A stretch of 64,000 nucleotides of DNA from Desulfovibrio legallii (GCF_004309735.1 NZ_SIXC01000001.1:168317-232316), one strand, 5' to 3'; shown: positions 37,468 to 47,333, numbered from the stretch's first letter. Notes: generated by a model not told the origin, from the letters alone. Program-made: numbers and translations.

Positions 37468-40400
37468 GCGGCGCGCCCTTTCTGGTTTTTCCCTGGCAAC
37501 ATCCCTTTTTGGCGGACCTCAAGGCCCACCTGGACCGGCTCTGCGGCGATATGCCTGGCCAGGCCCTGGTGGTGGTGCCCCACCACCGGCCCTGGCGCTA
37601 CCTGGCGCGGCTTTATGCGGCTTCCGGCCATGTGGGGCCCCTGCCGCGCGTTCTGCCCCTCACGGATCTGACGGCCCAATGGCGGGCGCGCCTGGCTCAG
37701 GCCCCTTTGTACACGGCGGGCGACCTGGACCGTGTGGCGGCATTGCAGCAGGCTGTGGCTGCCGTTGCCCAGGAAGACAGCGCCCTGGCCGCGCGCTTCG
37801 CCCATATGGACGTAGGCCGCTTTTTGCCCTGGGGCCTGCGCCTGGCCCAGGTTTTTGAAGACATGTTCCAGCAGCAGGTGGCGGCCGTGGATCTGACCCA
37901 CATGGAGCAGGAGGTGGCCGCACCGGCTGCGGCCCTGCTGGGCGCACTGGGGCGCATCGGCAAGGCCTATGCGGCGGAACTGCGGGCCAGAGGCTGGACT
38001 ACGCCGGGCCTGGATACGGCCAGCGTGGCTGCAGACGCCACAGACATCCCGGTCCTGTTCCGCCCCACAGAACGCCGCCCCGTACTGCTTGCGGGCTTTT
38101 CTCTGCTGACGCGCGGGGAGGAAGCCGTGCTGCGGCGGCTGTGGGAGGCCGGGGCGCAGGTCTGCCTGCACGCGGACCCGGCCCTGGCGCAAGGGGGCAC
38201 GCCCCACTGGTCCTGTGAGCCTCTGGCTGCCTGGATCCGCCGCTGGCGCGCCACGGCCCTTCCGGCAACGCCGCGTTTTGCCGCACAGAATTTGCCGCAG
38301 GCCGCTGATCAGGACACGGCCTGTCCGTCCCCGCGCCCGGACTATCATTTTTTTGCCGGGTACGACCTGCATTCACAACTTAAAGAACTGCGTGAAGTTT
38401 TAACAAACGCGCCGGACCCGCCCCCCAGTCCGGAGCAGGCTGTTGCCACAGACGCCGCCACGGCCGTGGTACTGACGGACAGCGCCCTGCTTATGCCGGT
38501 GCTGCACCACTTGCCGCACAAGGATGTGAACGTCTCCATGGGCTATCCGCTGGAGCGCTCCCCCCTCTACCACTTGCTGGATGCCCTGCTGCGCCTGCAG
38601 GAAACCCGCGATGCGGATGGCCGCTACTACTGGCGAGCCCTGCTGCGGTGTCTGCGCCACCCCTACCTTAATCTGCTGCGCGCCGCCCCCCGCACGCCGC
38701 AAGCTGGCCCTGACGCCGCTGTCGGGGGCGATGGCGCTCCTGTGGCGGTCGCGGGGCCGCCCCTGCGCGAGGCCCTGCGCCGTCTGGAGCACCACATCCG
38801 CACGGGCGCGCGCTTTGTGGACTTGTCTGCCATAGTCCCGGCCTGCGCCGCCGAGATCCCCGCAGATCAGGCGGCTCTGCTGCACGAAACCCTGACCCTG
38901 TGCACCACAGGCTTCGGCACGGCTACCACTCTGGAAGACACCGCCCGCGGTCTGTTGCGGATCTGTGACTTTCTGCTGCTGCACGGCGGGGACATCTGGC
39001 GGCGCTTTCCGCTGGACGCCGAAGCCCTCTACCGCCTGAGCCGTCATGTGGCCCCGCGGCTGCGCGACAATTGCCTGGCGCAGACCCCCTTGCAGCCTGC
39101 AGTGTTGCACGCGGTACTGCGTGGCATGCTGGAGCAGGAGCGCGTGCCCTTTGAGGCTGAACCGCTCACGGGCCTGCAGGTCTTGGGCATGCTGGAAACC
39201 CGCCTGCTGCACTTTGACCGTGTGCTCATTGTGGACGCCACGGACGACAAGCTGCCGGGCGCGCCCGCCCCGGACCCGCTGCTGCCCGATGCCCTGCGCC
39301 GCGTGTTGGGCCTGCCCGACGCCCGTGGGCGCGAAAAGGCCGCCGCCTATACCCTTTACCGCCTTTGCGCCGGGGCGCGGGAAGTACGTTTTTTCTGGCA
39401 GGAGGGCATCACCCGCTCCGAACTTTTTGATGGGAAGAAAAGTCGCAGCCGTTTTGTGGAACAACTGCTTTGGGAGGAGGAGCAAAGTCGGGGGGCCCTG
39501 CTCGAACCCGGCCAGGGGCCGCTCACGGCGGCCCGCTGCACCCTGCGCGCCTTTGCCGCGCACCCCCAAAGCCTGCCACGTCAGGGCGGGCTGGATACGG
39601 CTTTGAGGCGACTTTTACGCCGTCCCCTTTCCGCCACTCTGTTGGACGTCTATCTGGAATGTCCCTTGCGCTTTGTCCGCCAGTATCTTTGCGCCCTGGA
39701 ACCACCGCAGGAGGTCAACGAGGGCGACGACCCGGCTGCGGTGGGCATTTGCGTTCATGAAACCCTGCGCGCGCTGTATGCCCCGTACCTGCAGCGCAGC
39801 GTCCGGCGCAGCGCTTTGGGCCCCGCCGCCGTACAGGCCGCCTTTGTTCAGGCTCTCGCCTCTTCCGGGCTGGAAGCGCAACTGCCGCCGGACAGTCTGC
39901 TTATTCTTAAGGAAGCCGTGCCCATGCGGCTGCAGCGCTTTCTGGACAACCAGCCCGAAACCACCCTGATCGACGCTCTGGAAACGCCTCTGGACGCCAC
40001 TTTACGCCTGGCCGGGGCCGACTATGCCTTTAAGGGCGTCTGCGACCGTCTGGACCGACGGGACGGCCTGCTCCATGTGCTGGACTACAAGACCGGCCGC
40101 ATCAAACTGCCAGATGGCGACCTATGGACAGACGTACGCTTTTTCCGTCAGGCCGGGCAGCTTTGTGACCGCCTGAATGGCCAGACCGGCGAAGCCGCCT
40201 CCCCTGCGGAAGCCCTGGAGGATCTGGACGCCCTGTTCTGCCGACTTTGCGAGCGGCTCCGCAGCCTGCAGCTGCCCGTCTATCTGCTCATGGCCCAGGC
40301 CGCGGGCCTGGGCCCCCTTGGCGACGCGGCCCTGGTGGACCTTGGCGACACGGGCCGGGAGGCCCCCCTGTTCGGCGGCCTTGTGGGTGAGGACGTGCAG

Positions 40401-40529
40401 GCCGCCCTGGGCTACTGCCGCACGGCCCTGGAGCTCACTCTCCTGCACCTGACGCGCGCCCCGCACTTTGCGGCCCGGCCCGACAAGCACTGTCGCTACT
40501 GCCCTTACGCAGGCCTCTGCACCGTTTAG
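37464..40529 (+). CDS. AddB-like helicase-nuclease subunit with Fe-S-type PD-(D/E)XK domain
   Basis: 1021 residues. The N-terminus is a degenerate helicase (the P-loop is not canonical). The C-terminus is a PD-(D/E)XK nuclease: LLDVYLECPLRFVRQYL supplies the first cysteine, HVLDYKTGRIKLP the catalytic core, and HCRYCPYAGLC the last three cysteines, the four-cysteine iron-sulfur staple of AddB-type nucleases. ATG 37464 overlaps the AddA-like stop by 4 bp. No RecD-like gene is present, which favours AddAB over RecBCD. Confidence 0.88.
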   Translation: MSGAPFLVFPWQHPFLADLKAHLDRLCGDMPGQALVVVPHHRPWRYLARLYAASGHVGPLPRVLPLTDLTAQWRARLAQAPLYTAGDLDRVAALQQAVAAVAQEDSALAARFAHMDVGRFLPWGLRLAQVFEDMFQQQVAAVDLTHMEQEVAAPAAALLGALGRIGKAYAAELRARGWTTPGLDTASVAADATDIPVLFRPTERRPVLLAGFSLLTRGEEAVLRRLWEAGAQVCLHADPALAQGGTPHWSCEPLAAWIRRWRATALPATPRFAAQNLPQAADQDTACPSPRPDYHFFAGYDLHSQLKELREVLTNAPDPPPSPEQAVATDAATAVVLTDSALLMPVLHHLPHKDVNVSMGYPLERSPLYHLLDALLRLQETRDADGRYYWRALLRCLRHPYLNLLRAAPRTPQAGPDAAVGGDGAPVAVAGPPLREALRRLEHHIRTGARFVDLSAIVPACAAEIPADQAALLHETLTLCTTGFGTATTLEDTARGLLRICDFLLLHGGDIWRRFPLDAEALYRLSRHVAPRLRDNCLAQTPLQPAVLHAVLRGMLEQERVPFEAEPLTGLQVLGMLETRLLHFDRVLIVDATDDKLPGAPAPDPLLPDALRRVLGLPDARGREKAAAYTLYRLCAGAREVRFFWQEGITRSELFDGKKSRSRFVEQLLWEEEQSRGALLEPGQGPLTAARCTLRAFAAHPQSLPRQGGLDTALRRLLRRPLSATLLDVYLECPLRFVRQYLCALEPPQEVNEGDDPAAVGICVHETLRALYAPYLQRSVRRSALGPAAVQAAFVQALASSGLEAQLPPDSLLILKEAVPMRLQRFLDNQPETTLIDALETPLDATLRLAGADYAFKGVCDRLDRRDGLLHVLDYKTGRIKLPDGDLWTDVRFFRQAGQLCDRLNGQTGEAASPAEALEDLDALFCRLCERLRSLQLPVYLLMAQAAGLGPLGDAALVDLGDTGREAPLFGGLVGEDVQAALGYCRTALELTLLHLTRAPHFAARPDKHCRYCPYAGLCTV

Positions 40530-40552
40530 ATAAGAAAATGTATTTTTAACAG

Positions 40553-40740
40553 CTACGGCATGCCCGTTGCGTCGCTTACCCGCGCAAATACAGAGGCTGT
40601 GCTGTCTGTATCTGTAGCCAGCGCTGCTGTCTTTGCCCGTAACTTTCCGCGTCGTTACGGCTGCAGCTACGCTTGCGCCTCCACAGCGGACGTCTGCTTA
40701 CACAAGCGCCAGGGCCCTGTAACGTTGCAATGCTCTGGCC
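40553..40740 (+). repeat. R1 structured intergenic repeat, copy C
   Basis: It has the module order of copy A without the left hairpin: CTACGGCATGCCCGTTGCG, the core CAGCGCTGCTGTCTTTGCCC, a CTGCAGCTACGCTTGCGCC module and a right palindrome around AACGTTGCAATG. A degenerate extra core unit lies just before the good one. It lies 23 bp downstream of addB. Confidence 0.8.
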
Positions 40741-40775
40741 CGGACATTGGTTGTTGCGGCAGAAGCCTTTGGCGG

Positions 40776-40809
40776 TTCAGGGGCATGGCCCCGTGAAATT
40801 TCTTTTTTC
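40776..40809 (+). terminator. Terminator downstream of the addAB-like operon
   Basis: Stem TTCA-GGGG / CCCC-GTGAA followed by TTTCTTTTTT. It comes after the R1 repeat, so the repeat would be transcribed as the 3' end of the addB message. Confidence 0.7.
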
Positions 40810-40932
40810 GTCCGGCATCTCCGGCAGCAGCATAACATAAGACGAATACGGTTCTGACCGTCCTGCCCGGCTGCCGTATCATAAAAAATCTGAATACCCG
40901 CGCCCGGTTGGCGTTCTGACAACAATTCCCTG

Positions 40933-40961
40933 TTGCGCCCCGTAAGAAATGCGCTTATATT
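40933..40961 (+). promoter_or_regulatory. Candidate sigma-70 promoter for the flavoprotein gene
   Basis: TTGCGC (40933-40938) and TATATT (40956-40961) are 17 bp apart and 86 bp upstream of the start codon. Confidence 0.55.
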
Positions 40962-41047
40962 TATTCCAAAAATCACCGGGGAACGATCTGGTCGTCAATC
41001 CGCGGCCCTGCCCGCTTTCCCGTTTCCGTCAGGACGGAGGTCTTGTC

Positions 41048-42205
41048 ATGCCTTTCCCCGCGCTTCGCATAGGTAATCTCACGGCCCGCATCCCTGTTAT
41101 TCAGGGCGGCATGGGCGTGGGCATCTCACTTTCCGGTCTGGCGTCGGCCGTGGCCAATCAGGGCGGCATCGGCGTCATTGCCGGAGCCATGATCGGCATG
41201 AAAGAACCCGATGTGGCCAAAGACCCGCTCACCGCCAACCTGCGCGCCCTGAGCACTGAAATACTCAAAGCCCGCCAGATGACGGACGGCATCATCGGCG
41301 TCAACCTCATGGTGGCTCTCACCACTTTTACGCAGATGGTGCGTACGGCCATTGAAAACAGGGCGGACATCATCTTTTCCGGCGCAGGACTGCCTTTGGA
41401 TATGCCCCGGCACCTGCTCCAGATGTGTGAAGAAAAGAAAGAAGAATTCAAGACCAAGCTGGTGCCCATCGTGTCTTCGGCCAGGGCAGCCACGGTCATT
41501 GCCAAAAAATGGGTGACCCATTTCGGCTACACCCCGGACGCCTTTGTGGTGGAAGGCCCCAAGGCCGGCGGCCACCTGGGTTTTAAGCCGGAAGAGCTGC
41601 ACGACCCCGCCCACGCCCTGGAAGTGCTGGTGCCCCAGGTGGTGGACGCCGTCAAACCCATGGAAGACAAGTGCGGCCGGTCCGTGCCCGTCATCGCCGC
41701 AGGCGGCGTCTATTCCGGCGCGGACATCATGAAGTTTCTGAACCTCGGCGCTTCCGGCGTGCAGATGGGCACCCGCTTTGTGGCCACCCACGAATGCGAT
41801 GCCGACGAACGCTTCAAACAGTCCTACCTGGCGGCCCGCCCCGAAGACGTGACCATTATCAAAAGCCCGGTGGGCATGCCCGGACGCGCTCTGGAAAACG
41901 AATTTATCCAGGAATCCCGCGCGGGCAACAAAAAGCCCTTCAAATGCATCTTCCACTGCGTCAAAACCTGCGAGCAGGAAAAAACGCCCTACTGCATCGC
42001 TCAGGCCCTGATCAACGCCATGCGCGGCAATCTGGAACGCGGCTTCGCCTTCTGTGGGGCCAATGTGGCGCGCGTCAACGCTATTATTTCCGTACGCGAG
42101 CTCATGGACAGCCTGCAGAAAGAATTTGACGAGGCCAAAAGCAGCCTCAGCAAAAGCGTGCAGAACGTTCAGAGTATGCTGGGCCGCGTGGCCGGCATGA
42201 AATAA
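41048..42205 (+). CDS. Nitronate monooxygenase-like NAD(P)H-dependent flavin oxidoreductase
   Basis: 385 residues, an FMN-binding TIM barrel of the nitronate monooxygenase / 2-nitropropane dioxygenase family. Visible motifs are PVIQGGMGVGIS at the start, VEGPKAGGHLGF (the catalytic-His region), AAGGVYSGADI and the FMN-phosphate loop GASGVQMGTRFV. Several conserved cysteines follow (FHCVKTCEQ). Its real substrate is unknown; many members are quinone or nitroalkane oxidoreductases. ATG 41048 has a GGACGGAGG ribosome-binding site. It is monocistronic, with its own promoter and terminator. Confidence 0.88.
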   Translation: MPFPALRIGNLTARIPVIQGGMGVGISLSGLASAVANQGGIGVIAGAMIGMKEPDVAKDPLTANLRALSTEILKARQMTDGIIGVNLMVALTTFTQMVRTAIENRADIIFSGAGLPLDMPRHLLQMCEEKKEEFKTKLVPIVSSARAATVIAKKWVTHFGYTPDAFVVEGPKAGGHLGFKPEELHDPAHALEVLVPQVVDAVKPMEDKCGRSVPVIAAGGVYSGADIMKFLNLGASGVQMGTRFVATHECDADERFKQSYLAARPEDVTIIKSPVGMPGRALENEFIQESRAGNKKPFKCIFHCVKTCEQEKTPYCIAQALINAMRGNLERGFAFCGANVARVNAIISVRELMDSLQKEFDEAKSSLSKSVQNVQSMLGRVAGMK

Positions 42206-42227
42206 GCGCGATCCCGACTGCCGAAAA

Positions 42228-42276
42228 AATCCCCCTTGGCCGATCTGCATAGCCAAGGGGGATTTGTTACGTTTTT
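42228..42276 (+). terminator. Terminator after the flavoprotein gene
   Basis: A perfect 13-bp stem (AATCCCCCTTGGC and complement) with an 11-base loop, followed by TGTTACGTTTTT, 22 bp after the stop codon. Confidence 0.85.
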
Positions 42277-42365
42277 CGAAACTGCGTATTCGTAAATTTC
42301 TCTATGTACGGCTGCGCAGGTTGCCCGCTCAGCGCTGCACCGCGCATCCGCACCACTGACGTTGC

Positions 42366-42420
42366 TCCGTAACCAGCGCTGCTGTCTTTGCCCGTAACGT
42401 CCTTCGTCGCAAACGGGCCA
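42366..42420 (+). repeat. R1 repeat, partial copy D (core module only)
   Basis: Only the core is well kept: CCGTAACCAGCGCTGCTG followed by TCTTTGCCCGTAACGTCC and TCGTCGCAAACGGGCC. The flanks are degenerate, and neither the hairpin nor the palindromic end is clear. It lies between convergent genes; the rest of 42277-42604 shows nothing else I can support. Confidence 0.6.
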
Positions 42421-42604
42421 ATAAGGAGCAAACGACGCCTGTTCCTTTGCGACGAGCGGCCGCCTGCGCGTCCACAGCCTGCTGCAAGCCTATCCATGCC
42501 CACGCGCCAAGGGCTGTTTTTTCCCGTGACCTGCCGCGACCGCGAAGATATGGCGTCCTGTGCGCCAGGGGCTGGTCCTTGCCGTCCCGGCGCGTATGGC
42601 CGCC

Positions 42605-42913
42605 CTATTCTTCTGTATCCTTATCCCTGGGCGGCAGTTCGCGGCCCCCTTCCTGCAGGCGCTGCAAAAATTTGTCTCGACACTCGTAACTGCAAAAACG
42701 GTAAATCTTTTCGCCGTCCCGTACGGAGATATTGCCCTCGGTAGAAACATAGGCCCCGCATTCCGGGTCTTTGACCATCTCGCCGGCGGCCACTTTACGC
42801 TCTACTTCGGCGGCGCTGTCTTCTTTGTGTTCTTTTTTCTTTTTGAGCAGGTCATTGGCAAACAGGCGGTACAGCACATAGCCCGCCACAATAAGAATCA
42901 GCCATTTCCACAT
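42605..42913 (-). CDS. Membrane-anchored protein with YHS/TRASH-like metal-binding motif
   Basis: 102 residues. One N-terminal membrane helix (WLILIVAGYVLYRLF), a Lys-rich linker, then MVKDPECGAYVS ... YRFCSYECRDKF, the Cys spacing of YHS/TRASH-like metal-sensing domains. It faces the cytosol if the basic residues stay inside. GGAGGAG precedes ATG 42913. It is upstream of nothing on its strand and 116 bp from folK, which ends before it. Role unknown; a metal-responsive accessory protein is a guess. Confidence 0.72.
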   Translation of the reverse strand: MWKWLILIVAGYVLYRLFANDLLKKKKEHKEDSAAEVERKVAAGEMVKDPECGAYVSTEGNISVRDGEKIYRFCSYECRDKFLQRLQEGGRELPPRDKDTEE

Positions 42914-43029
42914 GCAACGCTCCTCCAACCCAAACTGCGGCCGCAGGGACCGCGCCGGGGGCTTGACAAAAAATGACGCGCGGCGCGCTGGCCGCTGCCG
43001 AGCATTTGTAGCACAGGGGCCGCGCCCCG

Positions 43030-43545
43030 TCACTGAAAAATTCTGTGCCCTTCCAGCCGCCAGGGCAAACGCGCCAGCCACTGGCGGCCAGGCAGACCGC
43101 AGATGCGGATCTGCGGGGCCACCTCCAGCAGGGGCACCAGCACAAAGGCCCGCCGCGTCAGGCGCGGATGGGGCAAAAGACAGTGTGGGTGTGTGCTCTG
43201 CACATCTCCAAAAAGCAGCAAATCCAGGTCAATGACGCGCGGTCCGTAGCGCAGGGCCGGGTCCGGGCTGCGCACCCGTCCCTGGGCCGCCTCAATCTGC
43301 AGCAGCGCATCCATCAGGGCGTGGGGTTCCCAGTCCGCTCCGGGCAAGAGCTCCGCCGCCCGGTTCAGAAACCAGGGCTGGTCCGCATAGTCCTGCGGCT
43401 CCGTGGCGTAGACGGACGAAACCACGCCCAGCCGCATATCCGGCAGGGCCGCCAAAGCCGCAAGCGCCTGCTCCAGATGCTCCGCAGCCCCGGCCGCGTT
43501 GGATCCCAGCCCCACATAGGCCCGTAAAGCCTCGTCAGACCGCAT
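43030..43545 (-). CDS. folK: 6-hydroxymethyl-7,8-dihydropterin pyrophosphokinase
   Basis: 171 residues, the usual HPPK size. It transfers pyrophosphate from ATP to the pterin, just before FolP in folate synthesis. Visible motifs are YVGLGSNAAG at the N-terminus, YATEPQDYADQPWFLN, RYGPRVIDLDLLLFGD (the Mg/ATP loop) and LPHPRLTRRAFVLVPL. AAGGAGG precedes ATG 43545. The partner folP is 19 kb away in the ftsH cluster. Confidence 0.95.
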   Translation of the reverse strand: MRSDEALRAYVGLGSNAAGAAEHLEQALAALAALPDMRLGVVSSVYATEPQDYADQPWFLNRAAELLPGADWEPHALMDALLQIEAAQGRVRSPDPALRYGPRVIDLDLLLFGDVQSTHPHCLLPHPRLTRRAFVLVPLLEVAPQIRICGLPGRQWLARLPWRLEGHRIFQ

Positions 43546-43702
43546 AACGCCTCCTTCTGCGGATTTCCGGCAGCAGAATTGCAGGGCACTGCAACAAAAC
43601 CGCGCTTGAACGTGTGCCGCCGACACGGCATAGCACAGCTTTGCCCGACGGAAAAGCCGCGGCCACCCCCGCCCCTTGCCCCCCGGAGGCAAGACGGCTA
43701 GC

Positions 43703-44638
43703 ATGGAGTCCATGACGCAAAGCCCGCCCTTTTCTTCGCCTCTGGCGCCGCTGCTGCCGCAGTGGTGCGACCATCTGCTGGCCGAGCGCGGTTTGGCCGT
43801 CCGTACCGTGGAGGCCTACCGCCAAGACCTGGAAAATTTTTTTCTGTTTCAGGAAGAACTGGCCCTGAGCGGCGGCCGCCTTCCGGCCACGCCGGACGAG
43901 CAGGAAATTTTCCTCTACCTCTCCTGGCTGCGGGCGCACCAGAACACGGGGCGCACCCTGGCGCGGCGGCTTTCGGCCTTGCGGGCTTTTTTTGCCTTTG
44001 CCCTGGACGCGGGCGCGGTGACCAAGAACCCCGCTCTGCTGCTGGAAAATCCCAAGCTCCCCCTGCATTTGCCGGAGGTGCTGCGCAAGGATGAAATGGA
44101 GGCTTTGCTGGCCCAGCCAGACTGCGGCGTTAAAACAGGCGCGCGCGACCGCTGTATGCTGGAGATGCTGTACGCGGCGGGGCTGCGCGTCTCCGAGCTG
44201 TGCAATCTGGACGTCCTGGATCTGGACCTGCAGCGGGGGCTGGTGCGCGTTTTCGGCAAGGGCGCCAAGGAACGCCTTGTCCCTTTGCACGACGCCATGC
44301 AGCAGATGCTTGCCACCTATCTTAAGGACTGGCGGCCCGCCTTCAGCCCCACGGGCGGGCAGCTCTTCGTCAACCGTTCGGGCCGGGCTCTGAGCCGCCA
44401 ATACGTCTGGAAGATGGTCAAAAACTACGCCCTGCAGGCCGGCATCCGCCGCGCCATTTCACCGCACACCTTCCGCCATTCCTTTGCCACACACCTTTTG
44501 GAAGGCGGCGCGGATCTGCGCTCCGTGCAGCTGCTCCTGGGCCACGCGGACATCAGCGCCACAGAAATCTACACCCATGTGCAGGCCGAGCGGTTGCGCG
44601 CCCTGCACCACCAGTTTCACCCCCGGAGCCGCGTGTGA
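43703..44638 (+). CDS. xerD: Site-specific tyrosine recombinase XerD/XerC
   Basis: 311 residues with an N-terminal SAM-like core-binding domain and C-terminal catalytic domain. The catalytic residues are visible: Arg in AAGLRVSELCNL, Lys in FGKGAKERL, HTFRHSFATH (His and Arg), LGHADI (His) and the nucleophile Tyr in EIYTHV. Xer proteins resolve chromosome dimers at dif with FtsK, which is also in this window. Which of XerC or XerD it is cannot be settled here. The stop overlaps the next GTG start. Confidence 0.9.
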   Translation: MESMTQSPPFSSPLAPLLPQWCDHLLAERGLAVRTVEAYRQDLENFFLFQEELALSGGRLPATPDEQEIFLYLSWLRAHQNTGRTLARRLSALRAFFAFALDAGAVTKNPALLLENPKLPLHLPEVLRKDEMEALLAQPDCGVKTGARDRCMLEMLYAAGLRVSELCNLDVLDLDLQRGLVRVFGKGAKERLVPLHDAMQQMLATYLKDWRPAFSPTGGQLFVNRSGRALSRQYVWKMVKNYALQAGIRRAISPHTFRHSFATHLLEGGADLRSVQLLLGHADISATEIYTHVQAERLRALHHQFHPRSRV

Positions 44639-47313
44639 GCCCCGCCACCCTCGTCACCTGCCACGCCAACGCGGATTTCGACGCTTTTGCGGCCATGCTG
44701 GCGGCCCGTCGGCTTTATGCTCCCTGCGTGCTGCTCTTTCCCGGCACGCAGGAACGCGGCCTGCAAAAACTTTATGCCCGCCTGGACGCCCAGACCTACG
44801 ACTTCGTCACCGCCGACAGCCTGGACTGGGCCGCCTTTGACCGTCTGGTGCTGGTAGACACCCGTCAGCGCGGCCGCGTGCGGCATGTGGCCCCCCTGCT
44901 GGACCGCCCAGGTTTGCGGCTGGAAGTCTGGGACCACCACCCCGACGCTGCCGACGACGTGACGGCGGACGCGGCCTACACGGCCCGCGTGGGCGCGCTG
45001 ACCAGCCTGATGGTGCGCCACCTGCGTGAGCGCGGCATTGCCCTTACCCCGGAAGAAGCCACCTTGCTGGGCCTGGGCATTTACGGCGATACGGGTTCCT
45101 TCACCTATTCCTCCACGACGGAAGAGGACTTTCAGGCCGCGTCCTGGCTGCTCAGTCAGGGCATGGACGTGAACCGCATAGACGACTTGGCCGCCCACCA
45201 GCTCACCAGCCTGCACGTTCAGGCCCTCAACAGTCTGCTGGAGTCTGTGCAGACCTACGTCATCAACGACGTGAGCGTGGCTCTGGCCGAGGCCTCCATG
45301 GAGCACTATCTGGGCGATTTTGCCTACCTGGCGCACCGCCTGATGGAAATGGAAAAATTCACGGTGCTCTTTGCCGTCGGCAGGATGGAAGACCGCATCC
45401 AGGTGGTGGCCCGCAGCCGCAGCGAGGCGGTCAACGTGGGCGACGTCTGCGCTGCGCTGGGCGGCGGCGGGCATGCTTACGCCGCTTCGGCCTCCATCCG
45501 TTCCATGACCCTGCACGAAGTGCGCGAAACCATATTGCGGGAGCTCTACGCCCAGGCGCATCCGGACAAAACGGCCAGGGACTATATGTCTGTGCCGGCC
45601 GTGGGCATTGAGGCCGGGGCCAGCATCCGCGAGGCGGACGAGCTTATGCTCCACTTCGGGCTCAAGGCCGTGCCCGTGTTTGCGCCGGGCAGCCGCGCCT
45701 GCGTGGGGCTGCTGGACGCGCAGACGGCCTCGCGCGCCGTGGCCCACGGCCTGGCCGTGGCCAGGGTAGAGGAATACATGACCCGCCATGTGCGCACCCT
45801 GCCGCCGCACGCGAGCCTGCAGGATCTTACGGACGTCATTGTGGGCGGACGGCAACGGCTGGCGCCCATTGTGGAGGATAACAAAGTTGTGGGCGTGGTC
45901 ACCCGCACAGACCTCATCAACGTCTTTGCCAACGCCTCCGGCCATCTGCCGGAGCACAAAGGCGGCGGCAAGGAACGCTCCCTGGCCAAGCTCATCCAGG
46001 ACCGCCTGCCCGCGTCCACGCGGGATCTGCTCCACCTGGCCGGGCGTCTGGGCGCGGCCCGCGGTCTGCCGGTCTACGCCGTGGGCGGTTTTGTGCGCGA
46101 CCTGCTGCTGCAGCGGCCCAATCAGGATATCGACCTGGTGGTGGAAGGCGACGGCCTGGCCCTGGCCCGCGAACTGGCCCGTGAACTGGGCGGCCGCGTG
46201 CGGGAGCACCGCAAATTTCTTACTTCCATGGTCATCTTTCCCGACGCCCAGGGGCAGGAACAACGCCTGGACGTGGCCACAGCCCGGCTGGAATACTACG
46301 AACACCCGGCCGCCCTGCCCACAGTAGAGCTTTCATCCCTCAAAATGGACCTCTTCCGGCGAGATTTTTCCATCAACGCCCTGGCCGTGCGTCTGGATGA
46401 CCCCTTTGGCCTGCTGGTGGATTTTTTCGGCGGGCAACGGGACATTAAGGATAAGGTCATCCGCGTGCTGCACACCCTGAGCTTTGTGGAAGACCCCACC
46501 CGTTGCCTGCGCGCTGTGCGCTTTGAGCAGCGTTACGGCTTCCATCTGGGCCAGGGCACGGAAAAATTGGTCAAAAACGCCTTGTCGCTCAAGCTCATGG
46601 ACCGCCTTTCGCCCCAGCGCCTGTTCAGCGAATTCAAGCACATTTGTGATGAAGAAGCCCCCCTGGCCTGCTTCACGCGCATGGACCAGCTGGGCATCTG
46701 GGAGACCATAGCCCCCCAACTGGCCCTGATCCCCGCACGCAAGGCCCTGTTGCAGGGGCTGCAGGAAATTCTCGGCTGGTACCGTTTGCTCTATTTTGAG
46801 GAACAGCCCCTGCCCTGGCTGGTCTATTTTCTGGGCCTCAACCATGGTCTGAATTATGCCCTTACGCTGGAACACTACCGCCGCCTGGGCCTGCCCGAAG
46901 CCCTGCGCGCCACAGTGCTGGCCCAACGAGAACGTCTGCGCGCCCTGGGCAGCCAGCTGACCAACTGGCAAGAAACATCGGCCCGGCCCAGCGAACTCTG
47001 CGCCCTGCTCCGGCCCTTGCGCCTGGAGTTTTTGCTCTACCTCATGGCCAGAACCAGCGATGCGCCCCTGCAAAAAAACATTTCGCGCTACATTACCCAA
47101 TGGCGAAGAGAAAAGGCAGACATCACCGGCCAGGATCTGCAGCGCCTGGGGCTTCTCCCCGGTCCGGCCTACAGCCGGATTCTGGCGGCCGTGCTGCGCG
47201 CCAAGCTGGACGGCCAGGCTCCCAATGCCGAAAGCCAGCTGGCCCTGGCCAAAAGCCTGCTGGCAAAAAACGGCCGCACGTCCGGCGGGGCCCCCCTTGC
47301 CCGTCGGCCCTAA
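44635..47313 (+). CDS. DHH-DHHA1-CBS-CBS-tRNA nucleotidyltransferase fusion protein
   Basis: 892 residues in four parts. A DHH phosphoesterase comes first (DHH at 100-102, GDTGSFTYSS, and the DHHA1 motif GGGGHAYAASA), like NrnA nanoRNases. Two CBS domains follow (about 310-430). Then comes a poly(A)-polymerase/tRNA-nucleotidyltransferase head (AVGGFVRDLLLQRPNQDIDL, FLTSMV, RRDFSINALA) and the RNA-binding tail (VEDPTRCLRAVRFEQRYGF). Similar fusions are annotated as A-adding tRNA nucleotidyltransferases. The GTG start overlaps the xer stop by 4 bp. It may combine RNA 3'-end synthesis and turnover under nucleotide control by CBS. Confidence 0.9.
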   Translation: MSPATLVTCHANADFDAFAAMLAARRLYAPCVLLFPGTQERGLQKLYARLDAQTYDFVTADSLDWAAFDRLVLVDTRQRGRVRHVAPLLDRPGLRLEVWDHHPDAADDVTADAAYTARVGALTSLMVRHLRERGIALTPEEATLLGLGIYGDTGSFTYSSTTEEDFQAASWLLSQGMDVNRIDDLAAHQLTSLHVQALNSLLESVQTYVINDVSVALAEASMEHYLGDFAYLAHRLMEMEKFTVLFAVGRMEDRIQVVARSRSEAVNVGDVCAALGGGGHAYAASASIRSMTLHEVRETILRELYAQAHPDKTARDYMSVPAVGIEAGASIREADELMLHFGLKAVPVFAPGSRACVGLLDAQTASRAVAHGLAVARVEEYMTRHVRTLPPHASLQDLTDVIVGGRQRLAPIVEDNKVVGVVTRTDLINVFANASGHLPEHKGGGKERSLAKLIQDRLPASTRDLLHLAGRLGAARGLPVYAVGGFVRDLLLQRPNQDIDLVVEGDGLALARELARELGGRVREHRKFLTSMVIFPDAQGQEQRLDVATARLEYYEHPAALPTVELSSLKMDLFRRDFSINALAVRLDDPFGLLVDFFGGQRDIKDKVIRVLHTLSFVEDPTRCLRAVRFEQRYGFHLGQGTEKLVKNALSLKLMDRLSPQRLFSEFKHICDEEAPLACFTRMDQLGIWETIAPQLALIPARKALLQGLQEILGWYRLLYFEEQPLPWLVYFLGLNHGLNYALTLEHYRRLGLPEALRATVLAQRERLRALGSQLTNWQETSARPSELCALLRPLRLEFLLYLMARTSDAPLQKNISRYITQWRREKADITGQDLQRLGLLPGPAYSRILAAVLRAKLDGQAPNAESQLALAKSLLAKNGRTSGGAPLARRP

Positions 47314-47333
47314 GCGGTGTATAGCTCAACATT

